Positions 50,525 to 63,849 of a stretch of 64,000 bases of DNA are shown piece after piece (the first letter of the stretch is position 1; the number at the start of each line of letters is the position of its first letter). Both the position numbers and the translations under genes were made by a program. The notes beneath the pieces are model-generated. The model made no database searches and was not told the DNA's origin. It saw nothing but the letters and a program-made list of their open reading frames with translations. This stretch comes from Citrobacter youngae. Lineage in GTDB: Bacteria > Pseudomonadota > Gammaproteobacteria > Enterobacterales > Enterobacteriaceae. The stretch covers positions 90,688 to 154,687 of the forward strand of contig NZ_RPOI01000007.1 in the NCBI RefSeq assembly GCF_003818115.1. Direction: 5' to 3'.

Positions 50525-52156
50525 TCAATAATCATCCCGCTCATCGTCTTCATCCGGCTGTTCCAGCACGCTGTAAGCCACTGAACAAAACAGCGAGTTC
50601 AGACGCTGCATATCGCCCAACAGCGCCAGGTGCAACGAGCTGGTCTCGATGCTCTGCACGTTCTGCTGATGCAGACGGTCAACGTGCGCATGCGAATAAC
50701 GACGGTTGAGAATACGGAAGCGGTGCTTGCTGCGGCGCAGACGACGGGCACTGGTCACATCACCTGAGAAGAACACCGACATTGCCAGTTGCAGATTGCT
50801 GAGCAGCTGATCGTAAAGCGCATCCAGCTCTTTCAGCCCTTCTACCGAGAATGCCCGGCGGGCGGCCAGCGACTTATCGGCTATCTCGCTGCCCATACGT
50901 TCGACAATATCGGAAGCCTGCTCAAGGTTGAGCGACATTTCGATAATCTCCGCCCAACGGCGTGATTCCTCTTCCGCCAGCTCATCCTTTGGCATCCGCG
51001 CCAGATAGAGCTTAATGGCCGTGTATAGCACGTTAATGTCGTCCGCCATCCTGCGCAGTTCTTTCTCTTCACGCGGCTCACCGTGCATCACGCGCTTCAG
51101 CCCCTCCATCATCTGCTCCATCGCGTCGCCTATGCGCAAAGCTTCACGGGCGGCATTAGCCAAAGCGAGCGTCGGCGTATCCAGCGCGCTAACGTCCAGA
51201 TGTTTGGGCTTCAGATGCGCATCAAGTTCTGGCTCATCGCGGATGATGCGCTTACAAAAACGCGCCATCGGTTCGGCGAACGGCACCATCGCCACGCAGC
51301 GCACCAGGTTGTAGAAGACGTGGAAGTAGATAACCAGTTCAGATTTCGCCAGCGGCAGTTCATCCATCAGATTAGCCAGCGGATGAACAAACGGCAGGAT
51401 AATCAGGCTACCCACCAGCTTAAACAGCAGGCTACCTAGCGCCACTCGGCGGGCGGCGGCATTAGCGGCGCTGTTGTTAAGCATCGCCAACAGGCCGGAT
51501 CCGAGGTTGGCGCCAATCACCAGACACAGCGCCACCGGGAACGAGATAATGCCTGCAGCGGTCAGCGTGGCCGTCAACAGCACCGCCGCCAGGCTGGAGT
51601 AACTGATAATCGCAAACATGGCGCCAATCAGCGCATCCAGCATGATATCGCCGGTGAGCGAGGCGAAAATAACCTGTACGCCATTAGCCTGAGTGATCGG
51701 CGTTACCGCCTGCACAATCAGCTCCAGCGCCAGTAAAATCAACCCCAGACCAATACCTACCCGGCCCAGCTGTCCGGCACGAGACTGCTTGCGCCCAAGA
51801 AAGAAAATGACGCCGATAAAAATCAGCAGTGGCGACAGCCAGGAGAGATCGAAGGTCAGGATACGCGCCATCAGCGCGGTCCCCACGTCGGCACCGAGCA
51901 CAATCACCAGCGCAGGGGTGAGCGCCACGAGATCTTGTGCAACAAACGAGGTCACCAGCATGGTGGTGGCGTTGCTGCTTTGCACCAGCGCCGTCACGCC
52001 GATACCCGCACAAAAGGCGAGCGGCTTCTTTTCAACGCTACGGCTGAGCACGGTACGCAAGCGGGCGCCGAAGACGCGCATCACACCGGTACGCACAATA
52101 TGCGTCCCCCAAACCAGCATCGCGACGGCAGAAAGCAGGTGTAACAGAGTTAACAC
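50525..52156 (-). CDS. yjbB: Na+/phosphate cotransporter family protein YjbB
   Basis: 543 residues from a GTG at 52156, as in E. coli. The N-terminal half holds duplicated Na/Pi cotransporter repeats with QSSNATTMLVTSFV and ISYSSLAAVLLTAT. The C-terminal part from about residue 340 is a soluble PhoU-like helical domain (IEMSLNLEQASDIVERMGSE). In E. coli overexpression promotes phosphate export. AAGGAG lies about 12 bases before the start. The C-terminus ends in an acidic tail (DEDDERDDY). Confidence 0.93.
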   Translation of the reverse strand: MLTLLHLLSAVAMLVWGTHIVRTGVMRVFGARLRTVLSRSVEKKPLAFCAGIGVTALVQSSNATTMLVTSFVAQDLVALTPALVIVLGADVGTALMARILTFDLSWLSPLLIFIGVIFFLGRKQSRAGQLGRVGIGLGLILLALELIVQAVTPITQANGVQVIFASLTGDIMLDALIGAMFAIISYSSLAAVLLTATLTAAGIISFPVALCLVIGANLGSGLLAMLNNSAANAAARRVALGSLLFKLVGSLIILPFVHPLANLMDELPLAKSELVIYFHVFYNLVRCVAMVPFAEPMARFCKRIIRDEPELDAHLKPKHLDVSALDTPTLALANAAREALRIGDAMEQMMEGLKRVMHGEPREEKELRRMADDINVLYTAIKLYLARMPKDELAEEESRRWAEIIEMSLNLEQASDIVERMGSEIADKSLAARRAFSVEGLKELDALYDQLLSNLQLAMSVFFSGDVTSARRLRRSKHRFRILNRRYSHAHVDRLHQQNVQSIETSSLHLALLGDMQRLNSLFCSVAYSVLEQPDEDDERDDY

Positions 52157-52237
52157 GGAATCAGGTACTCCTTATCGTTATATGTTCCTGAGGCCGAAGC
52201 CTTCTTTCAGTATAAGGGTTTAAACGTAATAAAGAGA

Positions 52238-52260
52238 CAGGGCACTCATTGAGTGCCCTG
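52238..52260 (-). terminator. Hairpin after metH
   Basis: CAGGGCACTC / GAGTGCCCTG with an ATT loop, then TCTCTTTATTA on the minus strand. It ends the metH transcript, 32 bp past the stop. Confidence 0.78.
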
Positions 52261-52292
52261 TTTGTTGTAAAGAAAGATGACAGTTTTGTGAA

Positions 52293-55200
52293 TCAATCGG
52301 CATCGTAGCCGAGATTCGGCGCTAACCAGCGCTCAACCTCCGCTACGCTCATCCCTTTACGGAACGCATAGTCTTCAACCTGATCGCGCTGGATTTGCGC
52401 CACAGCGTAGTACTTGCTGTCCGGATGACTGAAATACCAGCCGGAAACCGACGCACCTGGCCACATGGCGAAGGATTCGGTGAGCTTCATCCCGGTATGC
52501 GCCTCCACGTCCAGCAGTTCCCAGATGGTGGCTTTTTCGGTGTGTTCCGGACAAGCCGGATAGCCCGGTGCCGGGCGAATCCCCTGGTAGTTTTCGCGGA
52601 TCAGCTCCTCGTTACTGAGATTCTCATTCGCCGCATAGCCCCAGTAGACTTTACGCACGCGCTCATGCAGATATTCTGCGAACGCTTCCGCCAGACGGTC
52701 AGCGATCGCTTTCACCATGATCTTGTTGTAGTCGTCATGTTGCGCTTCGAAAGCATCTGCCAGCGCGTCTTCTTCCAGACCACCAGTGACCGCAAAAGCA
52801 CCGATGTAATCCGCTTTACCGCTCAGTTTCGGTGCAACAAAGTCAGACAAGCAGTAGTTGGCGAAACCGACTTTTTCCGTCTGCTGGCGCAGGTGATGAC
52901 TCACATTGATGACGTGCGTACGCGTCTCGTCACGGTAAATCTCGATGTCGTCACCCACGCGGTTGGCCGGGAATAAACCCACCACGCCACGCGGATTCAG
53001 CGTCTTCTCAGCGCTGAGTTTATCCAGCATGTCGTTGGCATCTTTGAACAAGCGCTTCGCCTCTTCGCCCACTACTTCATCTTCGAGGATTCGCGGATAT
53101 TTCCCGGCCAACGACCAGGTCATAAAGAACGGCGTCCAGTCGATGTAGTTGCGCAGGGTTTCGATGCTGGCTTCCACTTCCTGTACGCCCAGACGGTGCG
53201 CCACCGGCGGGGTGTAGTTTTCCCAGTCAAAGGCCAGATCGTTGTCGCGGGCAGCCTGTAACGTTACGGGTGGAGTACGCGGTTTCTTACGCGCATGCTG
53301 GATACGCACGGTTTCGTACTCTTTACGCGTACGGGCGACAAAGTCATCACGCTGGGTGTCAGAGAGCAGCGCAGCCACGACACCAACGGTACGCGAGGCG
53401 TTCTGCACGTACACCGTCGGGCCGCTGTAGTTCTGCTCAATTTTCACCGCCGTGTGCGCTTTTGAGGTGGTCGCACCGCCAATCAGCAGTGGGATGGTGA
53501 AGCCCTGACGCTCCATCTCTTTCGCCACGTTGACCATTTCGTCCAGCGATGGGGTAATCAGCCCGGAAAGGCCAATCAGATCGGCATTCACTTCACGCGC
53601 GGTTCTGAGGATTTTCTCCGCGGGCACCATCACGCCAAGATCGACGATTTCGTAGTTGTTACATTGCAGCACCACGCCGACGATATTTTTACCGATGTCG
53701 TGCACGTCGCCCTTCACGGTAGCGATGACCATTTTGCCGTTGCTGGAGCCTTTCTCTTTGCTGGCCTCAATGTACGGTTCGAGGTACGCCACCGCCTGCT
53801 TCATCACGCGGGCGGATTTCACCACCTGCGGCAGGAACATTTTGCCCTCGCCGAACAGGTCGCCAACCACGTTCATGCCGTCCATCAGCGGTCCTTCAAT
53901 AACCTCGATCGGGCGCGCAGCCTGCTGGCGCGCTTCTTCGGTATCCAGCTCAATAAACTCGGTAATGCCTTTCACCAGCGAGTATTCGAGGCGCTTTTTC
54001 ACGTCCCAACTGCGCCACTCCGCCATCTGGGCATTCGCCGTATCGTCGGTTTTACTGCCGCGATACTTCTCAGCAAGCTCCAGCAGTCGTTCGGTGCCAT
54101 CGTCACGGCGGTTGAGGATCACATCTTCAACCGCATCGCGCAGCTCGGCGGGCAGGTCGTCATAGATTGCCAGTTGTCCGGCGTTAACGATCCCCATGTC
54201 CATGCCGTTGCGAATGGCGTAGTAGAGGAATACCGCGTGAATGGCTTCACGTACCGGGTCGTTGCCACGGAATGAGAATGACACGTTAGAAACGCCGCCG
54301 GAGATCAGCGCGTGCGGCAGTTCGCGTTTGATGTCTTCACAGGCCCCGATAAAGTCCTGCGCATAGTTGTTGTGTTCCTCAATGCCGGTCGCGACGGCAA
54401 AGATGTTCGGGTCAAAGATAATATCTTCCGGCGGGAAGCCCACCTCTTCGGTAAGAATCTTGTACGCCCGACGGCAGATCTCAATTTTGCGCGCGCGGGT
54501 GTCGGCCTGGCCCTGCTCGTCAAAGGCCATCACCACCACTGCAGCACCGTAGCGACGCAGCAGCTTCGCGTGATGAATAAAGGTCTCAACCCCCTCTTTC
54601 ATCGAAATGGAGTTAACGATGCCTTTACCCTGAATGCACTTCAGCCCTTTTTCGATTACTTCCCATTTGGAGGAGTCGATCATAATCGGCACGCGGGCGA
54701 TATCCGGTTCACCGGCAATCAGGTTGAGGAAACGAACCATCGCCGCTTCGGCGTCGAGCATCCCCTCATCCATGTTGATATCGATGATCTGCGCGCCGCT
54801 TTCTACCTGCTGGCGGGCGACGTCCAGCGCTTCGCTGTATTTCTCTTCTTTGATCAGGCGCTTAAACTTCGCCGAACCGGTAACGTTGGTACGCTCGCCG
54901 ACGTTCACAAACAGGCTGTCGTCGCCGATGTTCAGCGGCTCAAGGCCGGAAAGGCGGCAGGCAACCGGGATTTCCGGCAAGCGGCGTGGCGGCAAGCCAT
55001 CCACCGCGCGGCTCATGGCAGCGATGTGTTCCGGCGTGGTGCCGCAGCAGCCACCAACAATATTCAGGAAGCCCGCTTCGGCCCATTCACGGATTTGCGC
55101 CGCCATGGTGTCGGCATCAAGATCGTACTCACCAAAAGCGTTTGGCAGCCCGGCGTTCGGGTGTGCGGTAACGTAGCATTCGGCAATACGCGACAGTTCC

Positions 55201-55976
55201 TGCACGTACTGGCGCAGTTCGTCCGGGCCTAAGGCACAGTTCAGACCAAAAGTCAGCGCGTCGGCGTGGCGCAGGGAGTTGTAGAATGCTTCGGTGGTCT
55301 GGCCGGAGAGCGTACGCCCGGAAGCGTCAGTGATGGTGCCGGAGAGCATAATCGGCAGCTCAACGCCCAGCGCTTCGAATTCAGTTTTAACCGCGAAAAT
55401 AGCGGCTTTGGCGTTGAGGGTATCGAAGACAGTTTCAATCAGGATCAGGTCACTACCACCTTCCACCAGCGCTTTGGTGGATTCACGGTAAGCGGCCACC
55501 AGCTGATCAAAGGTAATATTGCGGTAAGCCGGGTCGTTGACGTCGGGCGAGATAGATGCCGTACGGTTGGTTGGGCCAAGCACGCCCGCGACATAGCGCG
55601 GTTTGTTCGGCGTGCGCGCCGTCCATTCGTCTGCCGCCGCACGCGCCAGTTTGGCTGCCGCAAAGTTGATTTCCGCCGACAGGGATTCCATCTGGTAATC
55701 CGCCATGGCGATAGTGGTGGAGTTAAAGGTGTTGGTTTCGATGATGTCCGCGCCCGCCTCGAAGTAGGCGTGGTGAATCGCGGCGATCACCTCCGGTTTG
55801 CTGAGCACCAACAGGTCGTTGTTGCCTTTCAGATCGCACGGCCATTCGGCAAAGCGTTCGCCGCGGAAATCCTCTTCGCTCAGACGATATCCCTGGATCA
55901 TGGTGCCCATACCGCCGTCCAGCACCAGAATACGTTCATTTAACTGCTGACGTAATTGTTCTACTTTGCTGCTCAC
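52293..55976 (-). CDS. metH: Cobalamin-dependent methionine synthase
   Basis: Transfers a methyl group from methyltetrahydrofolate to homocysteine by way of cobalamin. From the GTG at 55976 it has 1227 residues, exactly the E. coli length. The homocysteine domain has [11 protein letters not shown] and the zinc cysteines ([16 protein letters not shown]). The folate domain has [18 protein letters not shown]. The B12 domain has DVHDIGKNI with cobalt-ligand His759. The C-terminal AdoMet reactivation domain has [11 protein letters not shown] and [15 protein letters not shown]. The upstream in-frame TTG is an unlikely start. It is divergent from iclR. Confidence 0.97.
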   Translation of the reverse strand: MSSKVEQLRQQLNERILVLDGGMGTMIQGYRLSEEDFRGERFAEWPCDLKGNNDLLVLSKPEVIAAIHHAYFEAGADIIETNTFNSTTIAMADYQMESLSAEINFAAAKLARAAADEWTARTPNKPRYVAGVLGPTNRTASISPDVNDPAYRNITFDQLVAAYRESTKALVEGGSDLILIETVFDTLNAKAAIFAVKTEFEALGVELPIMLSGTITDASGRTLSGQTTEAFYNSLRHADALTFGLNCALGPDELRQYVQELSRIAECYVTAHPNAGLPNAFGEYDLDADTMAAQIREWAEAGFLNIVGGCCGTTPEHIAAMSRAVDGLPPRRLPEIPVACRLSGLEPLNIGDDSLFVNVGERTNVTGSAKFKRLIKEEKYSEALDVARQQVESGAQIIDINMDEGMLDAEAAMVRFLNLIAGEPDIARVPIMIDSSKWEVIEKGLKCIQGKGIVNSISMKEGVETFIHHAKLLRRYGAAVVVMAFDEQGQADTRARKIEICRRAYKILTEEVGFPPEDIIFDPNIFAVATGIEEHNNYAQDFIGACEDIKRELPHALISGGVSNVSFSFRGNDPVREAIHAVFLYYAIRNGMDMGIVNAGQLAIYDDLPAELRDAVEDVILNRRDDGTERLLELAEKYRGSKTDDTANAQMAEWRSWDVKKRLEYSLVKGITEFIELDTEEARQQAARPIEVIEGPLMDGMNVVGDLFGEGKMFLPQVVKSARVMKQAVAYLEPYIEASKEKGSSNGKMVIATVKGDVHDIGKNIVGVVLQCNNYEIVDLGVMVPAEKILRTAREVNADLIGLSGLITPSLDEMVNVAKEMERQGFTIPLLIGGATTSKAHTAVKIEQNYSGPTVYVQNASRTVGVVAALLSDTQRDDFVARTRKEYETVRIQHARKKPRTPPVTLQAARDNDLAFDWENYTPPVAHRLGVQEVEASIETLRNYIDWTPFFMTWSLAGKYPRILEDEVVGEEAKRLFKDANDMLDKLSAEKTLNPRGVVGLFPANRVGDDIEIYRDETRTHVINVSHHLRQQTEKVGFANYCLSDFVAPKLSGKADYIGAFAVTGGLEEDALADAFEAQHDDYNKIMVKAIADRLAEAFAEYLHERVRKVYWGYAANENLSNEELIRENYQGIRPAPGYPACPEHTEKATIWELLDVEAHTGMKLTESFAMWPGASVSGWYFSHPDSKYYAVAQIQRDQVEDYAFRKGMSVAEVERWLAPNLGYDAD

Positions 55977-56134
55977 ACTCGCTCCCGACAACGCTCAACC
56001 AGACCGAAAAAAACTCAACAGGCCATACTGGCACAAACCTGAGAGGCGGAAAAGAGAACAACGGCCAACATGAGACATGTTCAGCTTCACTCATCCGATC
56101 AGTACAGGAATTCTTGCATTATATTTGAATAAAA

Positions 56135-56149
56135 CGAAAATGATTTCCA
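56135..56149 (+). promoter_or_regulatory. IclR box in the iclR promoter
   Basis: CGAAAATGATTTCCA matches the IclR palindrome TGGAAATNATTTCCA at 13 of 15 positions. It lies 23 bp before iclR, fitting autoregulation known in E. coli. The remaining metH-iclR gap (55977-56134) has no confirmed MetR site. Confidence 0.75.
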
Positions 56150-56171
56150 CGATACAGAAAAGGAGTCTGCC

Positions 56172-56996
56172 ATGGTTGCCCCCGTTCCCGCGAAACGCGG
56201 TAGAAAACCCGCCGCTACTACTGCGCCCGCAACCGGGCAGGTTCAGTCCCTGACGCGTGGCCTGAAGCTGCTCGAGTGGATTGCGGAATCCAACGGCAGC
56301 GTGGCGCTGACCGAGCTGGCGCAGCAGGCTGGCCTGCCAAACTCCACGACTCACCGATTGTTGACCACCATGCAGCAGCAGGGATTTGTTCGTCAGGTGG
56401 GTGAATTAGGCCACTGGGCCGTGGGCGCACATGCGTTTATCGTCGGCAGCAGCTTTCTGCAAAGCCGTAATCTGCTGGCGATTGTCCACCCAATCCTGCG
56501 CAAGCTGATGGAAGATTCCGGTGAGACGGTCAACCTCGCCGTGCTGGATCAAAGCGATCATCAGGCGATTATTATCGACCAGGTGCAGTGTACCCAACTG
56601 ATGCGCATGTCTGCGCCCATCGGCGGCAAACTGCCGATGCACGCCTCCGGGGCGGGCAAAGCGTTTTTATCCCAGCTGAGCGAAGAACAGGTGACAGGGT
56701 TGCTGCACCGCAAAGGACTACACGCTTATACCCACGCCACGCTGGTGTCGCCGGTGCATCTGAAAGAGGATTTGGCCCAGACGCGTAAGCGCGGCTATTC
56801 CTTTGATGATGAGGAACATGCGCTGGGTCTGCGCTGCGTGGCATCGTGCATTTATGACGAGCACCGCCAGCCGTTTGCCGCCATTTCCATCTCCGGCCCC
56901 ATTTCGCGCATTACCGACGATCGCGTGACCGAGTTTGGCGCCATGGCGATCAAAGCGGCGAAAGAAGTGACGCTGGCGTATGGCGGGTTTCGTTAA
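56172..56996 (+). CDS. iclR: Acetate operon repressor
   Basis: 274 residues, as in E. coli. It represses aceBAK; glyoxylate and pyruvate modulate it. The winged helix covers VQSLTRGLKLLEWIAESNGS and PNSTTHRLLTTMQQQG (residues 25-90). The effector domain has LVIDQVQ-like IIIDQVQCTQLMRMSAPIGG, HASGAGKAFL and DDEEHALGLRCVAS. AAGGAG precedes the start. It lies beside the operon it controls. Confidence 0.97.
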   Translation: MVAPVPAKRGRKPAATTAPATGQVQSLTRGLKLLEWIAESNGSVALTELAQQAGLPNSTTHRLLTTMQQQGFVRQVGELGHWAVGAHAFIVGSSFLQSRNLLAIVHPILRKLMEDSGETVNLAVLDQSDHQAIIIDQVQCTQLMRMSAPIGGKLPMHASGAGKAFLSQLSEEQVTGLLHRKGLHAYTHATLVSPVHLKEDLAQTRKRGYSFDDEEHALGLRCVASCIYDEHRQPFAAISISGPISRITDDRVTEFGAMAIKAAKEVTLAYGGFR

Positions 56997-57003
56997 GATG
57001 GGA

Positions 57004-58790
<1,787 letters not shown>

Positions 58791-58792
58791 TC

Positions 58793-58864
58793 ATGCCGGA
58801 TGGCGCGTTCGCTTATCCGGCCTACATCCCTTCGTAGGCCCGGTAAGCGCAGCGCCACCGGGCA
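58793..58864. repeat. Paired REP units (BIME) between aceA and aceK
   Basis: Two oppositely oriented units: ATGCCGGATGGCGCG ... TTATCCGGCCTAC (58793-58824) and CGTAGGCCCGGTAAGCG ... CACCGGGC (58833-58864). In E. coli a similar structure stabilises aceBA mRNA over aceK. Confidence 0.88.
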
Positions 58865-58868
58865 TTAA

Positions 58869-60173
58869 TCAAAACTGCGATTCTTCGGTCGAGCCGGTCA
58901 GCGCGGTCACCGAGGAAGCGCCGCCCTGAATGATAGTAGTGACTTTGTCGAAGTAGCCTGTACCCACTTCCTGCTGATGGGACACGAAGGTGTAACCGTC
59001 TTTAGCCGCCGCAAATTCTGGCTGCTGAACCTTCTCAACATAGTGGCGCATGCCTTCACCCTGCGCATAGGAGTGCGCGAGGTCGAACATGTTGAACCAC
59101 ATGCTGTGGATGCCCGCCAGGGTAATGAACTGGTATTTGTAACCCATATCCGACAGTTGCTGCTGGAAGCTGGCGATGGTTTTGTCGTCCAGGTTTTTCT
59201 GCCAGTTAAATGACGGCGAACAGTTGTAGGCCAGCAGTTTGCCAGGGAATTTCGCGTGAATCGCATCGGCAAAGCGCTTCGCCAGTTCGAGGTCCGGCGT
59301 GGAGGTTTCACACCACACCAGATCCGCATAAGGTGCATACGCCAGGCCACGGCTGATCGCCTGCTCAATGCCCGCATGGGTGCGGTAGAACCCTTCACTG
59401 GTACGTTCGCCGGTGATGAACTCGCTGTCGTACGGGTCACAGTCAGAGGTAATCAGGTCAGCGGCGTCAGCATCAGTACGCGCAATCACCAGCGTCGGAA
59501 CGCCCATGACGTCGGCCGCCAGACGGGCCGCCACCAGTTTCTGAATAGCTTCCTGAGTCGGCACCAGAACTTTGCCGCCCATGTGACCACATTTTTTCAC
59601 CGATGCGAGCTGATCTTCGAAGTGAACGGCCGCTGCACCAGCCTCAATCATCGATTTCATCAGTTCAAACGCGTTCAGGACGCCGCCAAAACCCGCTTCC
59701 GCATCGGCGACGATCGGCAGGAAGTAATCGACATAGCGCGGATCGTTCGGTTCAATACCGGTTGACCATTGGATCTGATCGGCGCGACGGAATGTGTTGT
59801 TGATCCGATCCACCACCGCCGGGACGGAGTTCGCCGGATACAGTGATTGGTCCGGGTACATGCTGGAGGCCAGGTTGGCATCTGCCGCCACCTGCCATCC
59901 TGAAAGGTAGACCGCTTCAATACCTGCTTTCGCCTGCTGCAGCGCCTGACCGCCAGTCAGCGCGCCGAGGCTGTTGATATAACCTTTCTTCGATTCGCCG
60001 TGCAGCAGACGCCACATTTTCGCCGCGCCAAGCTGAGCCAGCGTGCATTCCGGGTTGACCGAGCCACGTAATTTCACCACTTCCTCCGCGCTATATGGAC
60101 GGGTGATGCCTTCCCAGCGCGGTTGAGTCCATTCTTTCTGTAATTCTTCGATTTGTTGAGTACGGGTTTTCAT
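58869..60173 (-). CDS. aceA: Isocitrate lyase
   Basis: Splits isocitrate to succinate and glyoxylate. It has 434 residues from ATG 60173 ([20 protein letters not shown]), the E. coli length. The active-site signature is KKCGHMGGK with the catalytic Cys near 195. [20 protein letters not shown] and NCSPSFNWQ follow, and it ends GSTEESQF. Middle gene of aceBAK, 31 bp after aceB. Confidence 0.98.
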   Translation of the reverse strand: MKTRTQQIEELQKEWTQPRWEGITRPYSAEEVVKLRGSVNPECTLAQLGAAKMWRLLHGESKKGYINSLGALTGGQALQQAKAGIEAVYLSGWQVAADANLASSMYPDQSLYPANSVPAVVDRINNTFRRADQIQWSTGIEPNDPRYVDYFLPIVADAEAGFGGVLNAFELMKSMIEAGAAAVHFEDQLASVKKCGHMGGKVLVPTQEAIQKLVAARLAADVMGVPTLVIARTDADAADLITSDCDPYDSEFITGERTSEGFYRTHAGIEQAISRGLAYAPYADLVWCETSTPDLELAKRFADAIHAKFPGKLLAYNCSPSFNWQKNLDDKTIASFQQQLSDMGYKYQFITLAGIHSMWFNMFDLAHSYAQGEGMRHYVEKVQQPEFAAAKDGYTFVSHQQEVGTGYFDKVTTIIQGGASSVTALTGSTEESQF

Positions 60174-60204
60174 GTGCAGATGCTCCATATTGTTATGTGG
60201 TGGA

Positions 60205-61806
60205 TTACGCCAGCAGGCGGTAGCCTGGCAGGGTCAAGAAATCGATCAATTCATCAGAGGTAGTGATTTGCTCCATCAGGCGCGCGGCATCGTCAAAACG
60301 CCCGCTGCTGTAGCGGTGTTCGCCCAGCTCGTCCTGAATCACCAGCATCTCTTCGGCCAGCATCTGACGGAACAGCGGTTTGGTAACCGGCTTGCCGTTG
60401 CTGAGCGTCTTCTGGTGGTGGATCCACTGCCAGATGGAGGTACGGGAGATTTCTGCGGTAGCCGCATCTTCCATCAGACCGTAAATCGGTACGCAGCCGT
60501 TACCGGAGATCCACGCTTCGATGTACTGCACCGCCACACGGATGTTGGCGCGCATGCCTTCTTCAGTACGTTCACCTTCACAAGGTGCCAGCAGTTGTTC
60601 TGCGGTAATCGGGGCATCTTCTTCACGGGTCACGAACAGCTGATTTTTGTTTTCACCGAGTACGTCGTTGAACACCGCCATAGCGGTATCTGCCAGCCCC
60701 GGATGGGCAATCCATGTGCCGTCATGACCGTTATTTGCTTCCAGCGCTTTGTCCGCTTTTACCTTGGTCAGAACCTGGTTGTTACGTTCCGCATCTTTGC
60801 TGGGAATGAACGCTGCCATGCCGCCCATCGCGAATGCGCCACGTTTATGACAGGTTTTAATCAGCAGACGCGAATAGGCGCTGAGGAATGGCTTATCCAT
60901 CGTCACCACCTGACGGTCCGGCAGCACGCGATCCGGATGGTTCTTCAGCGTTTTGATATAGCTGAAAATGTAGTCCCAGCGACCGCAGTTCAGACCCACA
61001 ATATGGTCACGCAGGGCGTGCAGAATTTCGTCCATCTGGAAGACGGCCGGCAGCGTTTCAATCAGCAGAGTCGCTTTGATGGTGCCGCGCGGCAGATTAA
61101 AACGATCCTCCGCATAGCTGAACACTTCGCTCCACCATGCCGCTTCTTGCCAGGCCTGCGTTTTTGGCAGATAGAAATAAGGGCCACTGCCTTTTGCCAG
61201 CAACGCTTTGTAGTTGTGGAAGAAATAGAGGGCAAAATCGAACAGGCTGCCCGGGATGGATTCGCCACGCCAGGTAACGTGTTTTTCCGGCAGATGCAGA
61301 CCACGAACGCGGCATACCAACAGAGCCGGATTAGGTTTGAGCTGATAAATTTTACCCGCTTCGTTGGTATAGCTAATGGTGCCATTGACCGCATCACGCA
61401 GGTTTATCTGCCCGTCGATTACTTTGCTCCACTCAGGAGCCAGCGAATCTTCAAAATCAGCCATAAAGACTTTGACGTTCGCGTTGAGCGCGTTGATGAC
61501 CATCTTGCGCTCAACGGGTCCGGTGATCTCTACGCGGCGATCCAGTAAATCATCAGGAATACCGCGAATCTTCCAGTTACCTTCACGAATGGAAGCTGTT
61601 TCCGAAATAAAATCAGGCAACTTACCGTCATCAATATCCTGCTGTTGTTGGATACGTGCAGCCAGAAGTTTATTGCGTTTCGGCGTAAATCTTGTCACCA
61701 GCTCGGTCAGAAACTCCACCGCTTCAGCGGTCAGAATCTGCTGTTCCTGTTCGCCACGCGGCCTAGTGAAGACCAGTTCATCGGTTGTCGTTGCCTGTTG
61801 ATTCAT
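60205..61806 (-). CDS. aceB: Malate synthase A
   Basis: Condenses glyoxylate with acetyl-CoA to malate. It has 533 residues from ATG 61806 with GAGGAAC upstream, equal to E. coli AceB. Signature blocks: [48 protein letters not shown] and [21 protein letters not shown]. First gene of the operon. Confidence 0.98.
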   Translation of the reverse strand: MNQQATTTDELVFTRPRGEQEQQILTAEAVEFLTELVTRFTPKRNKLLAARIQQQQDIDDGKLPDFISETASIREGNWKIRGIPDDLLDRRVEITGPVERKMVINALNANVKVFMADFEDSLAPEWSKVIDGQINLRDAVNGTISYTNEAGKIYQLKPNPALLVCRVRGLHLPEKHVTWRGESIPGSLFDFALYFFHNYKALLAKGSGPYFYLPKTQAWQEAAWWSEVFSYAEDRFNLPRGTIKATLLIETLPAVFQMDEILHALRDHIVGLNCGRWDYIFSYIKTLKNHPDRVLPDRQVVTMDKPFLSAYSRLLIKTCHKRGAFAMGGMAAFIPSKDAERNNQVLTKVKADKALEANNGHDGTWIAHPGLADTAMAVFNDVLGENKNQLFVTREEDAPITAEQLLAPCEGERTEEGMRANIRVAVQYIEAWISGNGCVPIYGLMEDAATAEISRTSIWQWIHHQKTLSNGKPVTKPLFRQMLAEEMLVIQDELGEHRYSSGRFDDAARLMEQITTSDELIDFLTLPGYRLLA

Positions 61807-62005
61807 TGCGTAGTTCCTCGTCATTGATCCAATCACATCCCCAATGCGAACGAAGGATCGTTGTGCGGTTTTCGTTCAGCACAACTAAGACTACTCATTT
61901 AAATTTCAAAATCAAAAACAATTTCCATTTTTAATTTAAATATCAATTAACTCATTGATAACAATATAAATAAAATTTAATTACATGATGAGGTGCGTTT
62001 CGGAA
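61807..62005 (-). promoter_or_regulatory. aceBAK promoter region with IclR-like site
   Basis: AT-rich control region. On the minus strand TGGAAATTGTTTTTG (61913-61927) matches 11 of 15 positions of the IclR box. Long A/T stretches around 61930-61985 are consistent with the IHF/IclR-controlled E. coli promoter. Exact -10/-35 not assigned. Confidence 0.6.
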
Positions 62006-62027
62006 ATAAAAAAGCACCCGAAGGTGC
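62006..62027 (-). terminator. Terminator of metA
   Basis: On the minus strand, stem GGCACC / GGTGC around a TTCG tetraloop, then TTTTTTATT. It lies about 45 bp past the metA stop. Confidence 0.9.
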
Positions 62028-62073
62028 CTGATTCAACATGCTGAAACGCTTAAGGATCGTCTGCTACAGAAGA

Positions 62074-63003
62074 TTAATCCAGCGTTGGATTCATGTGACG
62101 CAGATCATATGGCGTGATCTGATAGACGTAATAGTTGAGCCAGTTAGTAAACAACAGATTGCCGTGGCTGCGCCAGGTTGCCCGCGGTTTGTTTTGCGGG
62201 TCATCTTTCGGGAAGTAGTTATAGGGTACTTCCGGCGTTAAGCCCGCTTCGACGTCACGAAAATACTCACTGCCGAGCGTATGGGCGTCATACTCCGGAT
62301 GACCCGTCACAAAGGCAATACGTTTATCTTTGCTGGCAAACAGGTAGGCATCTCCCTCTTCTGTCTCGGCAAAAATCTCGAGATCGGTGTAGTCCCGGAT
62401 AAGCGCAGCAGGAAAATCGGCATAGCGCGAATGCGGAGCCAGGAACGCATCATCAAATCCGCGCGTCAGTAGCGCATGAGGGTGAAGAATATGGTGCTCA
62501 TAAACACCTGAGAGTTTGTCCGTGCGGGTTTGTTTGGGAATTCCGTACAGGATATTCAGCGCGGCCTGTACCGCCCAACAAACAAATAGCGTCGAGGTAA
62601 CGTGATCTTTCGCCCATTCAAGCACTTGTTGAATCTGCGGCCAGTAAGCCACGTCATTAAATTCAACCAGACCCAACGGCGCGCCGGTCACGATCAGTCC
62701 GTCAAAGTTCTGATCGCAGATATCCTCGAAATTACAGTAAAAGTTATTCAGATGCTCCGTGGGGGTGTTGCGTGACTCTCGGGCATCGATGCGCAATAGC
62801 TGAACATCTACCTGTAGCGGTGAGTTAGACAGTAAGCGCAGGAACTGGTTTTCCGTTTCAATCTTCTTGGGCATCAGGTTGAGAATGAGCACCTTCAGTG
62901 GTCGAATTTCCTGACCGGAAGCGCGGGATGTCGTCATCACAAAGACGTTTTCCTCACGCAAGAAATTGACGGCGGGTAGCTCGTCCTGCACGCGAATTGG
63001 CAT
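62074..63003 (-). CDS. metA: Homoserine O-succinyltransferase
   Basis: First enzyme of methionine synthesis from homoserine, 309 residues as in E. coli. The catalytic triad is Cys142 ([11 protein letters not shown]), His235 and Glu237 (VTGHPEYD). The N-terminus [20 protein letters not shown] contains the region linked to proteolysis in E. coli. It is regulated by MetJ through met boxes just upstream, and by MetR in relatives. Confidence 0.97.
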   Translation of the reverse strand: MPIRVQDELPAVNFLREENVFVMTTSRASGQEIRPLKVLILNLMPKKIETENQFLRLLSNSPLQVDVQLLRIDARESRNTPTEHLNNFYCNFEDICDQNFDGLIVTGAPLGLVEFNDVAYWPQIQQVLEWAKDHVTSTLFVCWAVQAALNILYGIPKQTRTDKLSGVYEHHILHPHALLTRGFDDAFLAPHSRYADFPAALIRDYTDLEIFAETEEGDAYLFASKDKRIAFVTGHPEYDAHTLGSEYFRDVEAGLTPEVPYNYFPKDDPQNKPRATWRSHGNLLFTNWLNYYVYQITPYDLRHMNPTLD

Positions 63004-63022
63004 AACCTGATAACCTCACTAC

Positions 63023-63054
63023 ATACGTTTAAACGTTTAGACATCCAGACAGCT
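63023..63054 (-). promoter_or_regulatory. Tandem met boxes (MetJ operator) of metA
   Basis: Four adjacent 8-bp units: ATACGTTT, AAACGTTT, AGACATCC, AGACAGCT, compared with consensus AGACGTCT. The last two match best on the 5' half. They start 20 bp before the metA ATG. A possible MetR site TGAGAAAGTTTCA lies further at 63101-63113. Confidence 0.8.
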
Positions 63055-63159
63055 GAAGATACCCAGGAATCATGCGAATGTCGAGCCTGCATCCTCAAGT
63101 TGAGAAAGTTTCACGGCCCTTGCTGTAGAATAGTGCAGTAAAGATAAAAGGAGAATGCT

Positions 63160-63597
63160 ATGCCCTTTACCATTCGTCGTTCGCGTAAGGACGAAGGTGA
63201 TAAGCTCGTATCTATCTGGTGTCGTTCTGTCGATGCGACGCACCATTTCCTCTCTGCGGATTATCGGATTGAGCTGGAAGAGCTGGTAAGTTCATTTTTA
63301 CCAGAAGCTCCGCTATGGGTTGCAGTGACAGAACAAGATGAGCCTGTCGCCTTTATGCTTCTGACCGATAAGCATATAGATGCGTTGTTTGTCGATCCAG
63401 ATGTGCGTGGTAGTGGTGTGGGTAAGTTACTGATTGAACATGCTTTATCAATGAGTTTAACGCTAACAACCAACGTTAACGAACAGAATGAGCAGGCAGT
63501 TGGATTCTATAAGAAGATGGGATTTAACGTGACAGGACGTACAGAAGTGGACGATCTCGGACGGCCGTACCCGTTACTCAACCTCGAGCGTGGGTAG
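63160..63597 (+). CDS. yjaB: GNAT-family N-acetyltransferase YjaB
   Basis: 145 residues (E. coli 147). The acetyl-CoA motif A is LFVDPDVRGSGVGKLLIEHA near residue 75-95, followed by NVNEQNEQAVGFYKKMGF. E. coli YjaB is a lysine acetyltransferase candidate. It is divergent from metA. AAAGGAG precedes the start. E. coli yjaA, next in that genome, is absent. Confidence 0.93.
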   Translation: MPFTIRRSRKDEGDKLVSIWCRSVDATHHFLSADYRIELEELVSSFLPEAPLWVAVTEQDEPVAFMLLTDKHIDALFVDPDVRGSGVGKLLIEHALSMSLTLTTNVNEQNEQAVGFYKKMGFNVTGRTEVDDLGRPYPLLNLERG

Positions 63598-63613
63598 CAG
63601 GACAAGCTTTTAC

Positions 63614-63647
63614 AGGCCGGATAAGGCGTTTGCGCCGCATCCGGCGG
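63614..63647. repeat. REP unit after yjaB
   Basis: CAGGCCGGATAAGGCG then TTTGCGCCGCATCCGGCGG, a complete palindrome in the 3' region of yjaB. Confidence 0.88.
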
Positions 63648-63667
63648 TTTTCTCTCCGTACAGACGC

Positions 63668-63689
63668 AAAAAAGCCCATCCGTCAGGGC
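63668..63689 (-). terminator. rRNA operon terminator, T2-like
   Basis: On the minus strand GCCCTGACGGATGGGC is followed by TTTTTTGCG. The upstream GGCGGGCAGGACGCCCGCC stem (63697-63715) is also as in rrnB T2. Confidence 0.82.
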
Positions 63690-63800
63690 AGTTTATGGCG
63701 GGCGTCCTGCCCGCCACCCTCCGGGCCGTTGCTGCGCAACGTTCAAATCCGCTCCCGGCGGATTTGTCCTGCTCAGGAGAGCGCTCACCGACAGACCACA

Positions 63801-63837
63801 GATAAAACAAAAGGCCCGGTCTTTCGACCGGGCCTTT
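63801..63837 (-). terminator. rRNA operon terminator T1
   Basis: On the minus strand the stem AAAGGCCCGGTC / GACCGGGCCTTT with a GAAA-type loop is followed by TGTTTTATC. This is the classical rrn T1 shape and lies just after the 5S gene. Confidence 0.93.
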
Positions 63838-63849
63838 CGCTTTTATTTG

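Noticed and set aside
54312..55232. A 306-codon plus-strand frame.
   Set aside because: It is antisense to metH and shows no recognisable domain.
60172..61548. A 458-codon open frame on the plus strand.
   Set aside because: It is antisense to aceB, which is intact and conserved.
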